Source of the DNA: Apoda limacodes
Taxonomy: Eukaryota > Arthropoda > Insecta > Lepidoptera > Limacodidae
Direction: 5' to 3'
Assembly: GCA_946406115.1 (NCBI GenBank)
Contig: OX291562.1
Location: 11,686,001-11,750,000 of the forward strand
Length of the DNA stretch: 64,000 nt
Of this stretch, positions 45,127 to 56,777 are shown one piece after another; positions within the stretch are counted from its first letter, which is position 1; every line of letters begins with the position of its first letter. The notes below the pieces were generated by a model. It did not search any database. It worked only from the letters and a program-made list of their open reading frames with translations, and was not told the DNA's origin. A program made the translations under genes and the position numbers.

Positions 45127-46335
45127 TTTTTTTTTTATATACCACTAAGGTGGCAAACAAGCTTACGGTCCGCCTGATGGTAAGCGGTCACCATAGCCTA
45201 TGTACGCTTGCAACACCAGGTCATCACAACACTCGCGCGTTGCCGACCCTTCAGAAATCTAATAACTTCTTTCTAGAAGAACCCCATACTGTAATCCTTG
45301 GAGAAAACCTAGGGAGGGAGCTTATTTCACAACTCAAGCGTTCGCGGGCGGAAGTTTCCCTGAAACCGCACTGTACGCGACCATTTCGGTTCTAAAGTGT
45401 GAGAATGAATTCCCTGCCGATGGCGAGCGGTGCGATGGTAGAAAGTAACCGTGGGCATTATTTCGAACAATGCCTTAGAACGCAACCCATTGTACAAGCG
45501 GTAGAACACGCACAGGGAGGCAAAGTCTCTCCTCACACTTAGATACCGTACTACTAAGATACCGCAAGTGAGTTTGGAATCGTCGACAATTCTCACAGCC
45601 CGTCGTTGAACCGAATCAAAAGGGCCAAGCTGGTATCCGTGTGCACCCGCCCAGAGGTAGTATAGTAGTACCTAGTATGGTAGGAAAGCTCGAAGAGGCG
45701 CGTGGATATAGGACATAACTCAGGAGCACACTGCTTAAGCACCGCTGCTGGTTTACCGTCTGGCCCACTCGACTTATGAACGTCTAGAGAAAGCAACGCC
45801 GGCTGTGTTCTGGAGATTTCCGGCATGGTTTTACCGCACCACCTGGTACAGCGCCTTCGTCGTTCATATTCGAGTTGGAGGGAAAGAGACTGCCCAAAAG
45901 TTCGGCTTTCTCTTTTGCACTATGGGCCAAGTTACCACCGGTCTTTCGCGTGGTGGCATCGACGACTGGCAGAAGTTCCCCTCGGCACCTATTTTGCCGA
46001 TGAATTGTAATTTAGCTCTGGCAGTTGCTTTCCTACTGAACCTCGAGGCAGCATTTAATTTGCGTTTTAACTCAGAAATATTCGGATCCTTATTATTACG
46101 AGCCGTGGTCCAAGCCTCATACGCAGTTTGCTTAAAATTTTTAGCGTCTCCGCAAGAACTATTAAACCACGGTCGTTTTTTGACGCCGGCAGCTACTCGC
46201 AGGTTAGGAATGAAACATTCCATACCAGCGAGGGTTGTCTCAGTGACTGTGGCTGCGCAGACGTCAGGACCATCAGAGCTAAAGCAAAGCTGCCCCCACG
46301 GGTACGATGCATAAAATTCTCGCAATCCATCCCAG
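45127..46335 (-). mobile_element. Jockey-group LINE, copy lacking most of RT
   Basis: 5' side: pre-RT text GLREFYASYPWGQ-like, AAGVKKRPWFNSSC and SRFSRKATARAKLQFIGKIG. RT start: LSLDVHKSSGPDGKPAAVLKQC...LSYHT. It then jumps to the C-terminal RVHTDTSLALL and VRIVDDSKLTCG block; the catalytic centre is deleted. The 3' end has a T-run at 45126-45137. Confidence 0.85.
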
Positions 46336-46344
46336 TCTGCCGAC

Positions 46345-46845
46345 TTATAGCTACGCTGTCTGTCGTCTGTCCGACTGTTAAAGGGCTCTATATTTTAGAC
46401 CGGAGTATGTCGAAAACTAAATTTTACAGAATATGTTTTATAATGGCGGAATACTCAGAAAATAATAAAAAGTCCATTAAGTAAAGATTTAAAGATATCA
46501 TACCAGAAGCACGTTTACGTTTTTGTTGTTTTTCTCCATCGTAAAAACAGTAATACATTTAAACTTCAAACTTGCCGTTATTATAGTGTGAGCTCTAAAG
46601 TATACCAACAAATAAGCCATTACCAACTTAAATTACCGTATCAACGTCATTTAGCAAAAACAGTCAAGCTTATTCACAGAAACAGTAACATATTTGTTTA
46701 TTGGAAACGAAATTCAAAGTTAAGCAACTTCAGGCTTGTCAGTCATTGGATGGGTGACCGCTAAGCGGCATTCTTTTTGTTTTTGTATCAGTACGTAAAT
46801 AAACGGAACCCACTATGCGCAAGTCCTACTCGACTTGATCATTTT
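46345..46845 (+). repeat. GGGTTCCGTA-family repeat with the best 5S-like module
   Basis: It starts with 'gctgtctgtcgtctgtccga', shares the body of 21000-21475, has the 5S-like module at 46719-46761 ('agttaagcaactt' ... 'cattggatgggtgaccgc') and ends 'cggaacccactatgcgcaag'. Confidence 0.7.
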
Positions 46846-47800
46846 TTTACCTTTACGAAAGTACGTTTAGTTCGCTATTAAAAGCTCGAAAAAACTAAAT
46901 ACTATCTTTGATTGTATTTTTCTACATGTTCGTAATTTATAAATGGAAGATGTTTTGTATTAAGATAGATAGTGAGATATCTTAATGTTCAATGTTTAAT
47001 TAAAAAATAATTTAAATGTACATTTTAATTAGTGAGTCAAACAATCACATCTGCGATCTTTACACAAATTGACTGAAGTTTTGTTGTTCTATTTGCTTTT
47101 CTTTGCATCACATTTGTTTCGCCGGGGGGCGATTCAGTTCATATAATTGGTTCCACAAACACTCGACTAGGTATGTGTCAACAGACGAGCGGTTTTAAAT
47201 ATGATTAAAATTGGGGTGGTCTTAAAAGGGACATCACTAGTTTACTATAGACTCAGTATAGTATCGTGTCGTGTCGCTCGACGGGATATTATAAAAACGT
47301 CCATGCAGTCTTGAAAACATCTTCAGAAGAAGTTTATTATTTTTAACGTAAAAGGTAGGTAATGCCTAAGTTTTGGAGTTTACTCTCCCGGTACCCACGA
47401 CAATTTTATGGGTAAGAAGTAAAATCAAACGTGTGCTATGTTTTTGTTTACTCTTAGCACCCATCCTGGTCTATGATATAGGCTAAAGGAACTGTGTAAT
47501 GAAACGACAACGCAACCCCATTGAATTTGGACTTGTTTGATTTGTCTTGCCAAGTACTCTGGTGTTAGATAATATCCAGGTTTACCAGTAGATTAGAGAT
47601 GGGTAAAGGGTAAAAGCTCATTCTTCCTACTTGGGTTAAAACTGTGTTATTTAGGTTTTAACCCGCTTTTAACCCATTATCACCAAAACGAATATGTGGC
47701 TGGTTAACTCAAATTAGTAGTTTTTTTAATTATATAGCTGTGGTAAGTAGTGTTTACACACCGTTTGCAAAGCAACGAAATCTAATCAATGTACCTATAT
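46846..47800. other. No recognised gene
   Basis: 47100-47300 is less AT-rich; no exon supported. Confidence 0.45.
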
Positions 47801-48325
47801 AAAATAGTAAACTGACTGACTGAACTAACTCTAACTATTTATCTAGAATTCCGCGCAAAAAAAAATCTGTTATTACTTAGACGAGCATTAAGAAAGGGTT
47901 TTGCATAAATTATTTCTTAAGGGGGTAAAATAGGGGCTGGAAGTTACTATGGAAATCCGTAATTTAAATCTAAATGCCTAAAACTTAGTATTAAGGATTC
48001 AGGAGTTTGACCGTTTTAGGAAAATTATTCCCTAAAAGAAGAATAAAATAGGGAGTGAAAATTTATATGAGAATTTCAATAGCACAGAAATTTCTGTTAT
48101 GATTTCCGCAAGCACTAAGAACGGATTAAATGAGGATTAGAGTTTGTATGGAAATCCGTCACTTTTGTAGTTAAATGCACAAAACTTGGTATTTTGCTTA
48201 AAGATGAAGAATGGCATATTTAACCGTAAGGTGTGCCTATGGCCTAAGGATGAAGAATGGCATATTTAAAATTTAAGATATTTTTGTGTCTAGAGACTTA
48301 AAATTGTGCAAAAAGTCTCAAGGTT
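47801..48325 (+). repeat. Decayed Helitron-like or unclassified repeat
   Basis: 'gtaaactgactgactgaact', 'gggggtaaaataggggctgg' and 'tttgtatggaaatccgtcac' are repeat-like. A 23-base unit 'gatgaagaatggcatattta' is duplicated at about 48204 and 48248. Confidence 0.4.
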
Positions 48326-48711
48326 TCATCGTCCACAAGTCCCTCTTCGAGAACATTCGAGGGTGTGGCGACAAAGGTAGAGTGTATAAATATAGAGTCA
48401 CCAAAAGATGTTATCTGAAGGAAATACAGGTTACATACCGAATTCAGTACACCTAGATAATAAGGTTAAGTTTGCGTATAAAGTTATTGACGATTGTCAT
48501 ACCCAGCTCTCCGTCACGCATTACTATTGACATGAACACTTCAACGCAAAAATGGGCACTGAAAATTGCAATGAACTTAAGATGGGGAATTTTGGATTCG
48601 GAACTCCAAATACTCTATGATAAATTCTTTATTCACAACTCCGCTCATAGGAAATGAACCTGTATGAGCTCTGACAGGTTAAAAATAACTTAGCATGTAC
48701 CATCAACACAG
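48326..48711. other. No recognised gene
   Basis: The 61-codon frame at 48472-48657 has no motif or splice support. Confidence 0.4.
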
Positions 48712-49226
48712 CGCAAGCGTTCGATCGGGTTTGTGCAAATAAGGGGCTAGCTTTCTGTCCGGTAGCCGCATTTTATACGCGCCGTAATTGACGGCAGTTG
48801 CTCTGATACCATGGATGTTATTGTTGGTGTTCCGCAAGACTGTGCTATCTCCTACGCTGTTTCTGCTGCATATTAATGATATGTTGTCCATACATACATT
48901 ACTGTGCTGATGACAGTACCGGAGACGCGTATTACACGGCCGTGGAAACATCTCTTGTTCTGATATAGAGGAAAACCGGGGAGAACTTTCAGAGGAACTT
49001 CCTCCCCCGAATGCTTAATTTGTGAAATTATCTTCCTGTCAAGGTTTTCTCTAGGGTCTACAATATTGGGTTATTCAAGAAAAAAGTGATAAGATTTTTA
49101 TGGGGTCGATAGCTCCCAAGTAATGCCTCGGTGTAGCAAGAGTCTGTATGCTGCGATGACCTCTGCAAATTAGGTGAACCGCAAGCTAGTTTGCACCCTT
49201 GGAAGTGCAAAAAAAAAGAAGTGCTA
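48712..49226 (+). mobile_element. Jockey-group LINE, internally deleted copy
   Basis: It has AQAFDRV, 'gttccgcaagactgtgctat' (GVPQGSV-like), HINDML, ADDSTGDAYYT, then jumps to 'ttcagaggaacttcctcccc' and runs to the 3' end with a poly(A) at 49210-49218. The deletion removes roughly 600 bases. Confidence 0.75.
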
Positions 49227-49244
49227 AAATGTTTGTATTTACAG

Positions 49245-49328
49245 AGCCATTCCTTCCGTCTGCAAGACCATTACACAAAGCAAATTGCAGAAAGTTGTAA
49301 CAAAGGAAGATACCGAAACTGCTTAAAG
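49245..49328 (+). CDS. Candidate isolated exon, 28 codons
   Basis: A good acceptor (TTTGTATTTACAG) and donor (AAG|GTGTGT) bracket 84 bases that are open in only one frame: SHSFRLQDHYTKQ ... NCLK, phase 0 at both ends. The composition looks protein-like and it is not part of the LINE whose poly(A) ends about 20 bases upstream. I could not find partner exons in the window, so it may belong to a gene with distant exons or be a chance match. Confidence 0.35.
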
Positions 49329-49640
49329 GTGTGTTTATAATGTGTTTGAGCTTCTGGTGTAGAAAGGATATGACATAAATTTAAATCGAGAGTACACCAT
49401 TCACCTTCGAAGACCTAGTCATGGCAGTAACGCTGAAAGGTATAGGTAAATACTTGCAAAATTAACTCGTTTGAGTATGCTATCACCCTAATCGCATTGC
49501 CTAAAAACAACAATAAAGTAAAGTATATTCTTAAGACCTTGATGTAGCCCAATAAATAATTGCACATAACATAGGTATAACAAAGTACTTTAAATTATTG
49601 AAAAGCATAATAATAATAAACGTTAGGCAAAGCTAGAGTG
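49329..49640. other. No recognised gene; possible small RTE scrap
   Basis: 'caccttcgaagacctagtca' at about 49401 resembles the RTE palm region; too short to be sure. Confidence 0.3.
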
Positions 49641-49644
49641 TGAT

Positions 49645-49692
49645 GCATAAATAACGGACAGACGGACAGCGGAGTCTTAGTAATAGGGTTCC
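49645..49692 (-). repeat. GGGTTCCGTA-family fragment
   Basis: 'acggacagacggacagcgga' and 'cttagtaatagggttccg'. Confidence 0.6.
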
Positions 49693-49784
49693 GCTAATTA
49701 CTCTTTTCTCTAAAAAAACTGCTTTAAATTTTCGAACTATTAGGTATTGGTGAATACAAAATGAGTAATAATAATAACACGTTT

Positions 49785-50190
49785 AAACGTGAAAAAGTAT
49801 ATGTTATACTTTTAATTAAGTGAATTTGCTAATATTATAACAATTCGGCTATTAAAACAGTTAAAAAAAAAAAATCTGACACTCTTTTTTTGGGCTTTAA
49901 TTTCAAATTGTTTGAAAAACTAACATTGATATTCTCTTGATTCTTATTTCATAAAATATATATTAATATGACCAAGTGAATTTTGTGTGTGTGTTATATT
50001 AAATAAAATATTTGCATTTTATACCGACAAAAAGCCGAGAAAATCGAGATTTTCAACGTGCGGTCACGTGCTAGAGCCTTTTAAACGTGGAACTGTGTTT
50101 CTTTGTATGCTTTAATAGTGTAATATGTCTTTGTATACACTGGTTGAATCGGCACGATTTTGCTAAGGTATGCCATAGCCTTAATATTTT
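49785..50190 (+). repeat. Dispersed repeat E, copy 2
   Basis: Matches 43180-43590 over its length with many substitutions. Confidence 0.75.
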
Positions 50191-50454
50191 CGGATAATTT
50201 TTTAGGTTGCTTGTATATAACACCATCTTAAACGCATTGAATAAAAAAACACCCAGTCCGAAGTTTTCACTTTATATAATGTACGAACAGTTTTTTTATA
50301 TCCATATAAATTTGACTAGCTACTTCCCCGCGGTGTTACCCTTAGGTTCTGCCTTAATTGGACTACTTAGTACCTATAGTCGTCGACAACTTCGAGAATA
50401 TCGTTCCCAACAACAACCGGTATTGGTGCGACATGGCCGTTAAACATTACTTTC

Positions 50455-50530
50455 GTAAGGTGGCAAACAAGTTTACAGTCCGCCTAGTGGTAAGCGGTGC
50501 CGACCCTTCAAAAATCTAATAACTTCCTTA
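50455..50530 (-). mobile_element. Jockey-group LINE 3' fragment
   Basis: 'taaggtggcaaacaagttta' and 'gtggtaagcggtgccgaccc'; lacks the middle of the 3' UTR. Confidence 0.65.
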
Positions 50531-51104
50531 GCGCGCGCGGTTTAACTTTTTCATCCCATACAAACTTTTACATTTCCTTTTAAATCATGTCGTGTCCAAA
50601 GTGAATATAACTACTAGGTACATTTATGAAGCGGTAGAAGTCTCACAAGAATCTTGTCCCTCTATTTTACCCTTTCAGTAAATGATTTTCCAAGAATATG
50701 AATTAAGATAACCTATTCAGAAAATCGATTTGCGATTGTTATATAAAAGTATATATAAATACCTATTAAGGAACAAACACATGAATTTTAATTACGATAC
50801 CATAACAGAGCAGAGGTGGCAGAAATTATTCCACCGCTACGGGTACGTCGATGTAAATAAAACAAAATAAAAATGTAAATGGCGACCGTTCCCGCGCGCG
50901 GTTCACTTCACTCCGATGACGCTTTCGCGATGGAGCAGTGCATCTCAAAGTTAATTAATGGAAGAAACCTTTAAGTAAGGAAATAAGATATGACGAATGC
51001 GAATTTAAAAATACTTATCCAGTTCAAGATGTTGTCCTTGTCCTACCTTTATTGTCTTTCTGCCAAGTCAATATAAAAATGTGAATATGGAGTAATAACA
51101 TTTT
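50531..51104. promoter_or_regulatory. Unassigned; candidate regulatory block at 50870-50970
   Basis: GC-rich 'atggcgaccgttcccgcgcg' and 'gatgacgctttcgcgatgg' followed by AGTTAATTAATGG. Repeat-free, no exon. Weak inference. Confidence 0.22.
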
Positions 51105-51300
51105 TTAGGATATTACACAAAGCGCTATCTGGTCCTAAACTAAGCAAAACTGTATGCATACCAGACAACGGATACAAATACATGTATACACTTTTTTAAT
51201 GTATAACAGACAAATGTTCATCGCATAAATATTTGTCCAATGCGGAAATCGGACACGGGCCTCGGTTTAGCAGGCATGTTAACCTGGCTTCCTGCACAAA
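51105..51300 (-). mobile_element. tRNA-derived SINE
   Basis: 'ggatattacacaaagcgcta', 'accagacaacggatacaaat', with a decayed B-box side at about 51245. Same family as 9425-9650. Confidence 0.6.
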
Positions 51301-51780
51301 TATATCAAGTAATAGCGCAACTACATAAATTTATTATTTTTTGAGTGCCTAAATTTTTGTTTTCCTAAACAACTTTGAGAACCGTCACATTTATCCTCGC
51401 TCGTAATAAGCGCATTAAGGGTGGAAAAATTTAAACTCGACGAACTTTTTGGGTTTTCTTTTTACATTATGGACAAAAAGAAAAAAGTCTACTTAGAAGG
51501 GTGGCACAACTTTAATATCTTTTGGTGGCGCGTCTAAGCTGCGGAAAATATAAAAAAATATGCTTTATAGTCTTTGCTGTTTATATATAAGGTTTAATTT
51601 TGTGTAGCAAGTAAGATTTTTGTTGAACGCAGTGGTCCGTTTGTAATATAAACACTTTGTCTGTATATATGTTATGCGCTTAGCGAATTTAAAGTGATGG
51701 GACAAACTCGCCGGGAAATTTTTTACTCTTGAATATTTTTTGATTGTTTGAAGTTTGTGCATAGGTATATTTACCCAACT
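51301..51780. other. No recognised gene
   Basis: AT-rich. Confidence 0.5.
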
Positions 51781-51787
51781 TACTTTT

Positions 51788-51870
51788 TAGGGTTCTAGAG
51801 CCGAATGACAAAAACGAAACCCTTATAATTTCTTCATCGTCGTCCGTATCTTATATAGTATAATAACTCC
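51788..51870 (+). repeat. GGGTTCCGTA-family head fragment
   Basis: 'tttttagggttctagagccg' and 'aaaacgaaacccttataatt'. Confidence 0.55.
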
Positions 51871-52059
51871 GTAGGTACCTTATCTTTTTTTCGATATAGG
51901 GTAAAAAAAATGTAGGTCCTACCAACAATACCTACCTATTATTAAAATAATATTTAGGGGCAACAATTTCTAAGTAACGATGTTTCGGGATAACTTTTCA
52001 TACCAACATTTAACTAAATTTTATTTTGTTTATGAGTACCGCATTCTGTGATGGGATAA

Positions 52060-52310
52060 CGTTGGTTTGGACAATACATTAGGTACACACAGCGCTATCC
52101 TCTTTTTTACTTTTTTAGTACGATGGATACTGGAAAACTACAACCGATGCAAATGATTAATATTCAAAATGTACCTATATTTAAAAATTATATATTTTTT
52201 TGTAAATACTTACTTACATATAAATAACCCAAATTCAAGACAAACACAATGTTTACCCTGTGCGGGGATCGAACCCGGGCCCTCGGATGGGTAGGCAGTT
52301 ACTCAATACT
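52060..52310 (-). mobile_element. tRNA-derived SINE
   Basis: 'gtacacacagcgctatcctc' at the 3' end and 'gggatcgaacccgggccctc' (B box, reverse) at about 52266. Same family as 9425-9650. Confidence 0.65.
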
Positions 52311-52364
52311 ACATGTTTTAACCCTAGTTTGAAGCGTTAACGATTTTCGCTCAGCTAGTCTATT

Positions 52365-52440
52365 AGGGTTCTGTACCCAAAGGGTAAAAACCGGGACCCT
52401 ATTACTAAGACTCCGCTGTCCGTCCGTCCGTAGTCCGAGT
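52365..52440 (+). repeat. GGGTTCCGTA-family fragment
   Basis: 'gggttctgtacccaaagggt', 'actaagactccgctgtccgt'. Confidence 0.75.
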
Positions 52441-53278
52441 AGACATGTATCGTTATGTAAATATAACATAACGCAACGCGACGTTATGAGCGTTTTGACA
52501 ACGCTATGAAAAGCATCTATTTTACAACGATCTATTTTACAATCACAACGACCGGCCATCTGTGTAGGCAGGCATTAGACGTTTCTGTATTTTTTCGTTG
52601 CGTTTCGTTTTGTCGGTTTCGTTCATTTGACGTTTCGCAACTGTCAAATTACAAAAATAAACAAATGACTGTCTTGTTTTTCATAATCATAATTACACGT
52701 GACATAATTATTATAAAATGAAAAAATAACAAAGCTACAAATTAATACCTATTTACAGAAAGTTTTTAATGAACAAGTAGGTATAAGTTATATACAAACA
52801 ACTCAAACAAGAACACTGAAAAATTCAATAAATCGACCGCGTGAGACCTATAAACACAAAGAAATATATCACAATAAACAATTCAAATCAAATTATTAGT
52901 AATTAGGTAAATGATTGATTAGGTACCTACTTCGTCCTGTGACTCAAGGAGAAAAATTGTGTTATAAAATGAAAACATCAAAAGTTGACCTTATTTCAAT
53001 ACAATAAGATATACTATAGCGGAATATAAACGGTTTTTAATCCCAAGCGCAACGAGCGAAATGCAAAAGAGATGCGACCTTGTGGTTGCCGTTGTTATGA
53101 CACCGTACAACTTGCCGCATTGTCGCCGACACTCCAACAGGTACAACGCGCAACGGGCAAATAGACGGTTTGGAAAAATAGATCGTTGTAAAATTCGCAA
53201 AGAACGTTTGCGCTGGCACTCCGAGTAAACGTTTTGAAAACAGTCTGTGTTACATAACGCCACGCCTACCCGCGAGCC
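52441..53278. other. Possible large decayed inverted-repeat element
   Basis: Both ends hold related inverted blocks: 'acaacgatctatttt' (about 52516) against 'aaaatagatcgttgt' (about 53175), and 'acataacgcaacg' against 'acataacgccacg'. The core is AT-rich and non-coding. It may be an old DNA transposon. Confidence 0.35.
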
Positions 53279-53668
53279 ATTCAGTTTATATGGAATTGCG
53301 GCCGACCTTAGACGCAGTGCAGAATACCTAGTGACGGACTACTATGATCGGTATTAATTGAACTATATATCGTTATTAATAGAATTCGTCCACGGGGACA
53401 ATAGACTTTATGAAGTGATAGTGGCCAGTGCACAGTGGCACACTTCTAGTGAACAGTGCATCTTCCTAACTTCAGCACCGTGCCGGTTTTGACCGGATTC
53501 CAGCAACGGCGGCTGGCAGCGACATCGGTGATTTGAGACATAACATTGTGATTTATTTCTCACTCCCGTTTTGTATTGATATACGCTAAAGTAAATTCTC
53601 TTTATACAAGCTGGGCCCCTAAGGACGGTAGGACAGACGGACTGTCACCCCTACGTCGACAACGATAA
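53279..53668 (+). promoter_or_regulatory. Possible promoter and untranslated first exon
   Basis: A TCAGTTT initiator-like motif is followed by about 390 bases of higher-complexity, more GC-rich sequence, ending at a plausible donor (GATAAG|GTTAGT). No ORF of note lies inside, and I see no repeat family in it. This is the look of an arthropod 5' UTR exon, but without transcripts it is only a suggestion. It would be transcribed rightward. Confidence 0.3.
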
Positions 53669-53877
53669 GGTTAGTTACCATTCAGTAACTGTTGTCCAAA
53701 ACTTTGTATCTATTATAGAATTGCCTTGACCGCAGTCTGTTTCTTTAAAGCTGCGTTTTCAGTTGCACGACAATATTTATGCATTTGCGCGACATGTAGG
53801 TACGAGTGTGTCCTCGCTAGAGTTTCAGTTGTAAGTCTACTTTCATGCATGTAGGCATTTACAAAAATACATGCATT

Positions 53878-56283
53878 TTTTTTTTTTTTTTTATACCACT
53901 AAGGTGGCAAACAAGCCTACGGTCCGCCTGATGGTAAGCGGTCACCGTAGCCTATGGACGCTTGCAACACCAGGGGCATCACTCGCGCGTTGCCGACCCT
54001 TCAGAAATCTAATAACTTCTTTTTTGAAGAACCCCATACTGTAGTCCTTAGAGAAAACTTTGGCAGGGAGCTCATTCCACAACCCAAGCGTTCGCGGGAG
54101 GAAGTTTCTCTGAAACGGCACTGTACGCGACCATTTCGGTTCCAAAGTGTGAGAATGAATTCCCTGTCGATGGCGAGCGGTGCGATGGTAGAAAGTCATC
54201 ATCATCATCATTTCGAACAATTCCTCAGAACACAATCCATTGTACAAGCGGTAGAACACACACTGGGAGGCAAAGTCTCTCCTCAGACTTAAGGGCTCGA
54301 TACCGCAAGTGAGTTTGGGATCGTCGACAATTCTCACAGCCCGTCGTTGAACCGAGTCAAAAGGGCCAAGCTGGTATCCGGGTGCACCCGCCCAGAGATG
54401 GCAGCAGTACTCCATATGGGGCCGGACTTGCGACTTGTAAAGTAGCAACCTTTGCCCCGACGTGAAGTACTGCTTCGCTCTGTTGAGTACACCACTTTTT
54501 TTTTTTGGACGCCAGTTTTACCTTGTCTAGCAAATGATCTCGGAACTGAACATCGCTGGAGATGTCAACGCCAAGGATCCCAATGCTCTTGGAGATGGAG
54601 AGGGGAGTGTTCTCGAATTGTGGGACTACAGTGAATGGAGTTTTCTTAGCGGTGAACGCGCAGACTTGTGTCTTTGAAGGGTTGAATCGGACCAAGTTTT
54701 CCCGCCCCCAGTCAGAGACCTTGGACAGACCGATCTCGATTTGAGACACAAGTTCTTCACGCTTTTCATCCGCAACGGAACGTGGGATGCTTGCACGGCC
54801 CGTGTAGTAAGCGTCTCCAGTACTGTCATCTGCATAGCAATGTATGTTGTTGATATTCAACATGTCATTGATGTGCAGTAGAAACAGCGTAGGAGACAGC
54901 ACAGAGCCTTGCGGGACACCAGCATTAATGTCCATGCTATCAGAGCAACTACCGTCAACTACGGCTCGTATGCTTCTGCCGGACAAAAAGCTAGCCACCC
55001 ATTTGCACAAACCCTCGGGCACTCCGTAAGATGGCAACTTCGATAGAAGACCCCGGTGCCCGATCGAACGCCTTCGCTATGTCCAGTCTTCGCTACATGC
55101 CAATGCCTCCCCCTGACTCTCAATGGCTAGTGCCCATCGGTGAGAGATACACTAGAAGGTCACCAGTCGAGCGACCGTGGCGAAAGCCATATTGACGGTC
55201 ACTGACCAGATCGTTTACTTCTAGGTATCTTAGAAGCTGTGTATTGATCATACGCTCCATAGCCTTAGAGAGGAGAGAGGTAATAGCGATAGGCCTGTAA
55301 TTCGATGGATCTGATCTATGGCCCTTTTTGGGCACCGGGTGCACATTCGCAGTCTTCCATGAAGACTGAAATTGCCTAGTGTGGTAGGAAAGCGCCAAGA
55401 GGCGCGTGAGTACAAGACATAACTCAGGAGCACACTGCTTAAGCACAACTGCTGGTATACCGTCTGGCCCACTCGACTTATGAACGTCTAGAGAAAGCAA
55501 CGCCCGCCGGACCTCCCGCTGTTATGGAGATTTCCGGCATGGTCTTACCGCACCAAGGTATAGTAGGCGGTACAGCGCCTTCATCGTTCATGTTCGAGTT
55601 CGAGACAAAGAGACTGCCCAGTAGATCGGCTTTCTCTTTAGCACTATGGGCCAAGTGGTCTTTTGCAGTGGTGGTAACGACGACTGGCAAAAGTTCCCTT
55701 CGGCAGCTTTGGCAAGCGACCAGAAAGCACGACTCCCAGAAGGACAGCTCGCAAGTCGCCCACCTATTTTGCCGATGAATTGGAATGTTGCTCTGGCAGT
55801 TGCTTTCTTACTGAACCTCGAGGCAACACTTAATTTGCGTTTTAACTCAGAAATATTCGGATCCTTATTATTACGAGCCGTGGTCCAAGCCTCATATGCA
55901 TTTTGCTTAAGAATTTTAGCTTTTCTGCAAGACCTATTAAACCACGGTCGTTTTTTGACGCCGGCAGCTACTCGCGGGTTAGGAATATAGCATTCCATAC
56001 CAGCAAGGATTGTCTCAGTGACTGCGGCTGCGCAGACGTCAGGATCTTCTGAGTTAAAGCAGATCTGTCTCCACGGGTACGATGCGTAAAATTCTCGCAA
56101 TCCATCAAACTCAGGTGCATGAAGAGTCGAGTTACGTCCGTGTCACCGCTATGAGACCTGTATAGGTACGCATAGATACGAGAGTGGCCGCCGTAATCTA
56201 CGCGCACCCACAATATCGACAGGTCCCTGTCTTCAAGGCTATGAATCGACAACAGATATCCTCCCGGACGAACATACATACAC
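53878..56283 (-). mobile_element. Jockey-group LINE, longest copy (2.4 kb), 5'-truncated and frameshifted
   Basis: Read on the - strand from 56283: endonuclease-domain remnant (LEDRDLSILWVRVDYGGHSR, YRSHSGDTD), a deletion, a linker (GLREFYASYPW, KKRPWFNRSC, FIGKIG), then RT: SSGPDGIPAVVLKQ, NVHPVPKKGHRSDP, NYRPIAITSLLSKAMER, QYGFRHGRSTGDLL, GVPQGSVLSPTLFLLHINDM and the catalytic YADD. The C-terminal part has QVRPHMEYCCHLWAG and FFKKEVIRFLKG. Frameshifts near 55100 and 54500 and an A-rich insertion break it. The T-run at 53878-53893 is the poly(A) tail. It is dead but the best guide to the family. Confidence 0.9.
54192..54212. repeat. (ATC)n microsatellite inside the LINE
   Basis: 'tcatcatcatcatcattt' expands a short run that other copies lack; on the - strand it encodes a Met run. 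Confidence 0.75.
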
Positions 56284-56774
56284 CGGCACGCTTACAAGTC
56301 ATTTTGCGGATGTGTCGTTTTGGGTATTAGGCTTTTTGCTAATGTGTCAATATATATGCCCATTTTGGATTGGTCATTTCGCGTATTGGTCTTTATGCGT
56401 CGGAAGGTAGAAATTCAGTTAAACATATGTCGTGCACCGAAGGTTGTATGAGAAAAATCTGATTTGGGTTCACCTAAAGAATAAAAACACGTTTATATTA
56501 GACATTCTTTTTTTATTTTAAAATCATAATCAAATAATTAAAAATATAATATGTATTATGTTAAACATAAACAATCACTTGCCTAAAAACATTGTATTAA
56601 AGCTACATTTATACATAGGTATAATAAAACCATAAAGGTGAAAAAGGTTAAACATTAAGTGTTTAATAATGAAATCAGTCGATTATAAATAATAATTAAT
56701 ATAAAAGAAACGCTTTTAGTGCCCCACGGTATAATTCGCGAAAATAAAATATTCTCGATTGGGTTAAAAGTATT
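56284..56774. other. No recognised gene
   Basis: AT-rich after 56460; 56290-56400 may be the original target flank. Confidence 0.5.
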
Positions 56775-56777
56775 ATT

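Noticed and set aside
45805..46314. 169-codon open frame on the + strand
   Set aside because: It is the antisense of the pre-RT region of the LINE lying on the - strand.
46719..46761. 5S rRNA gene
   Set aside because: Only the internal promoter part resembles 5S; the 5' and 3' thirds needed for the RNA stem are missing.
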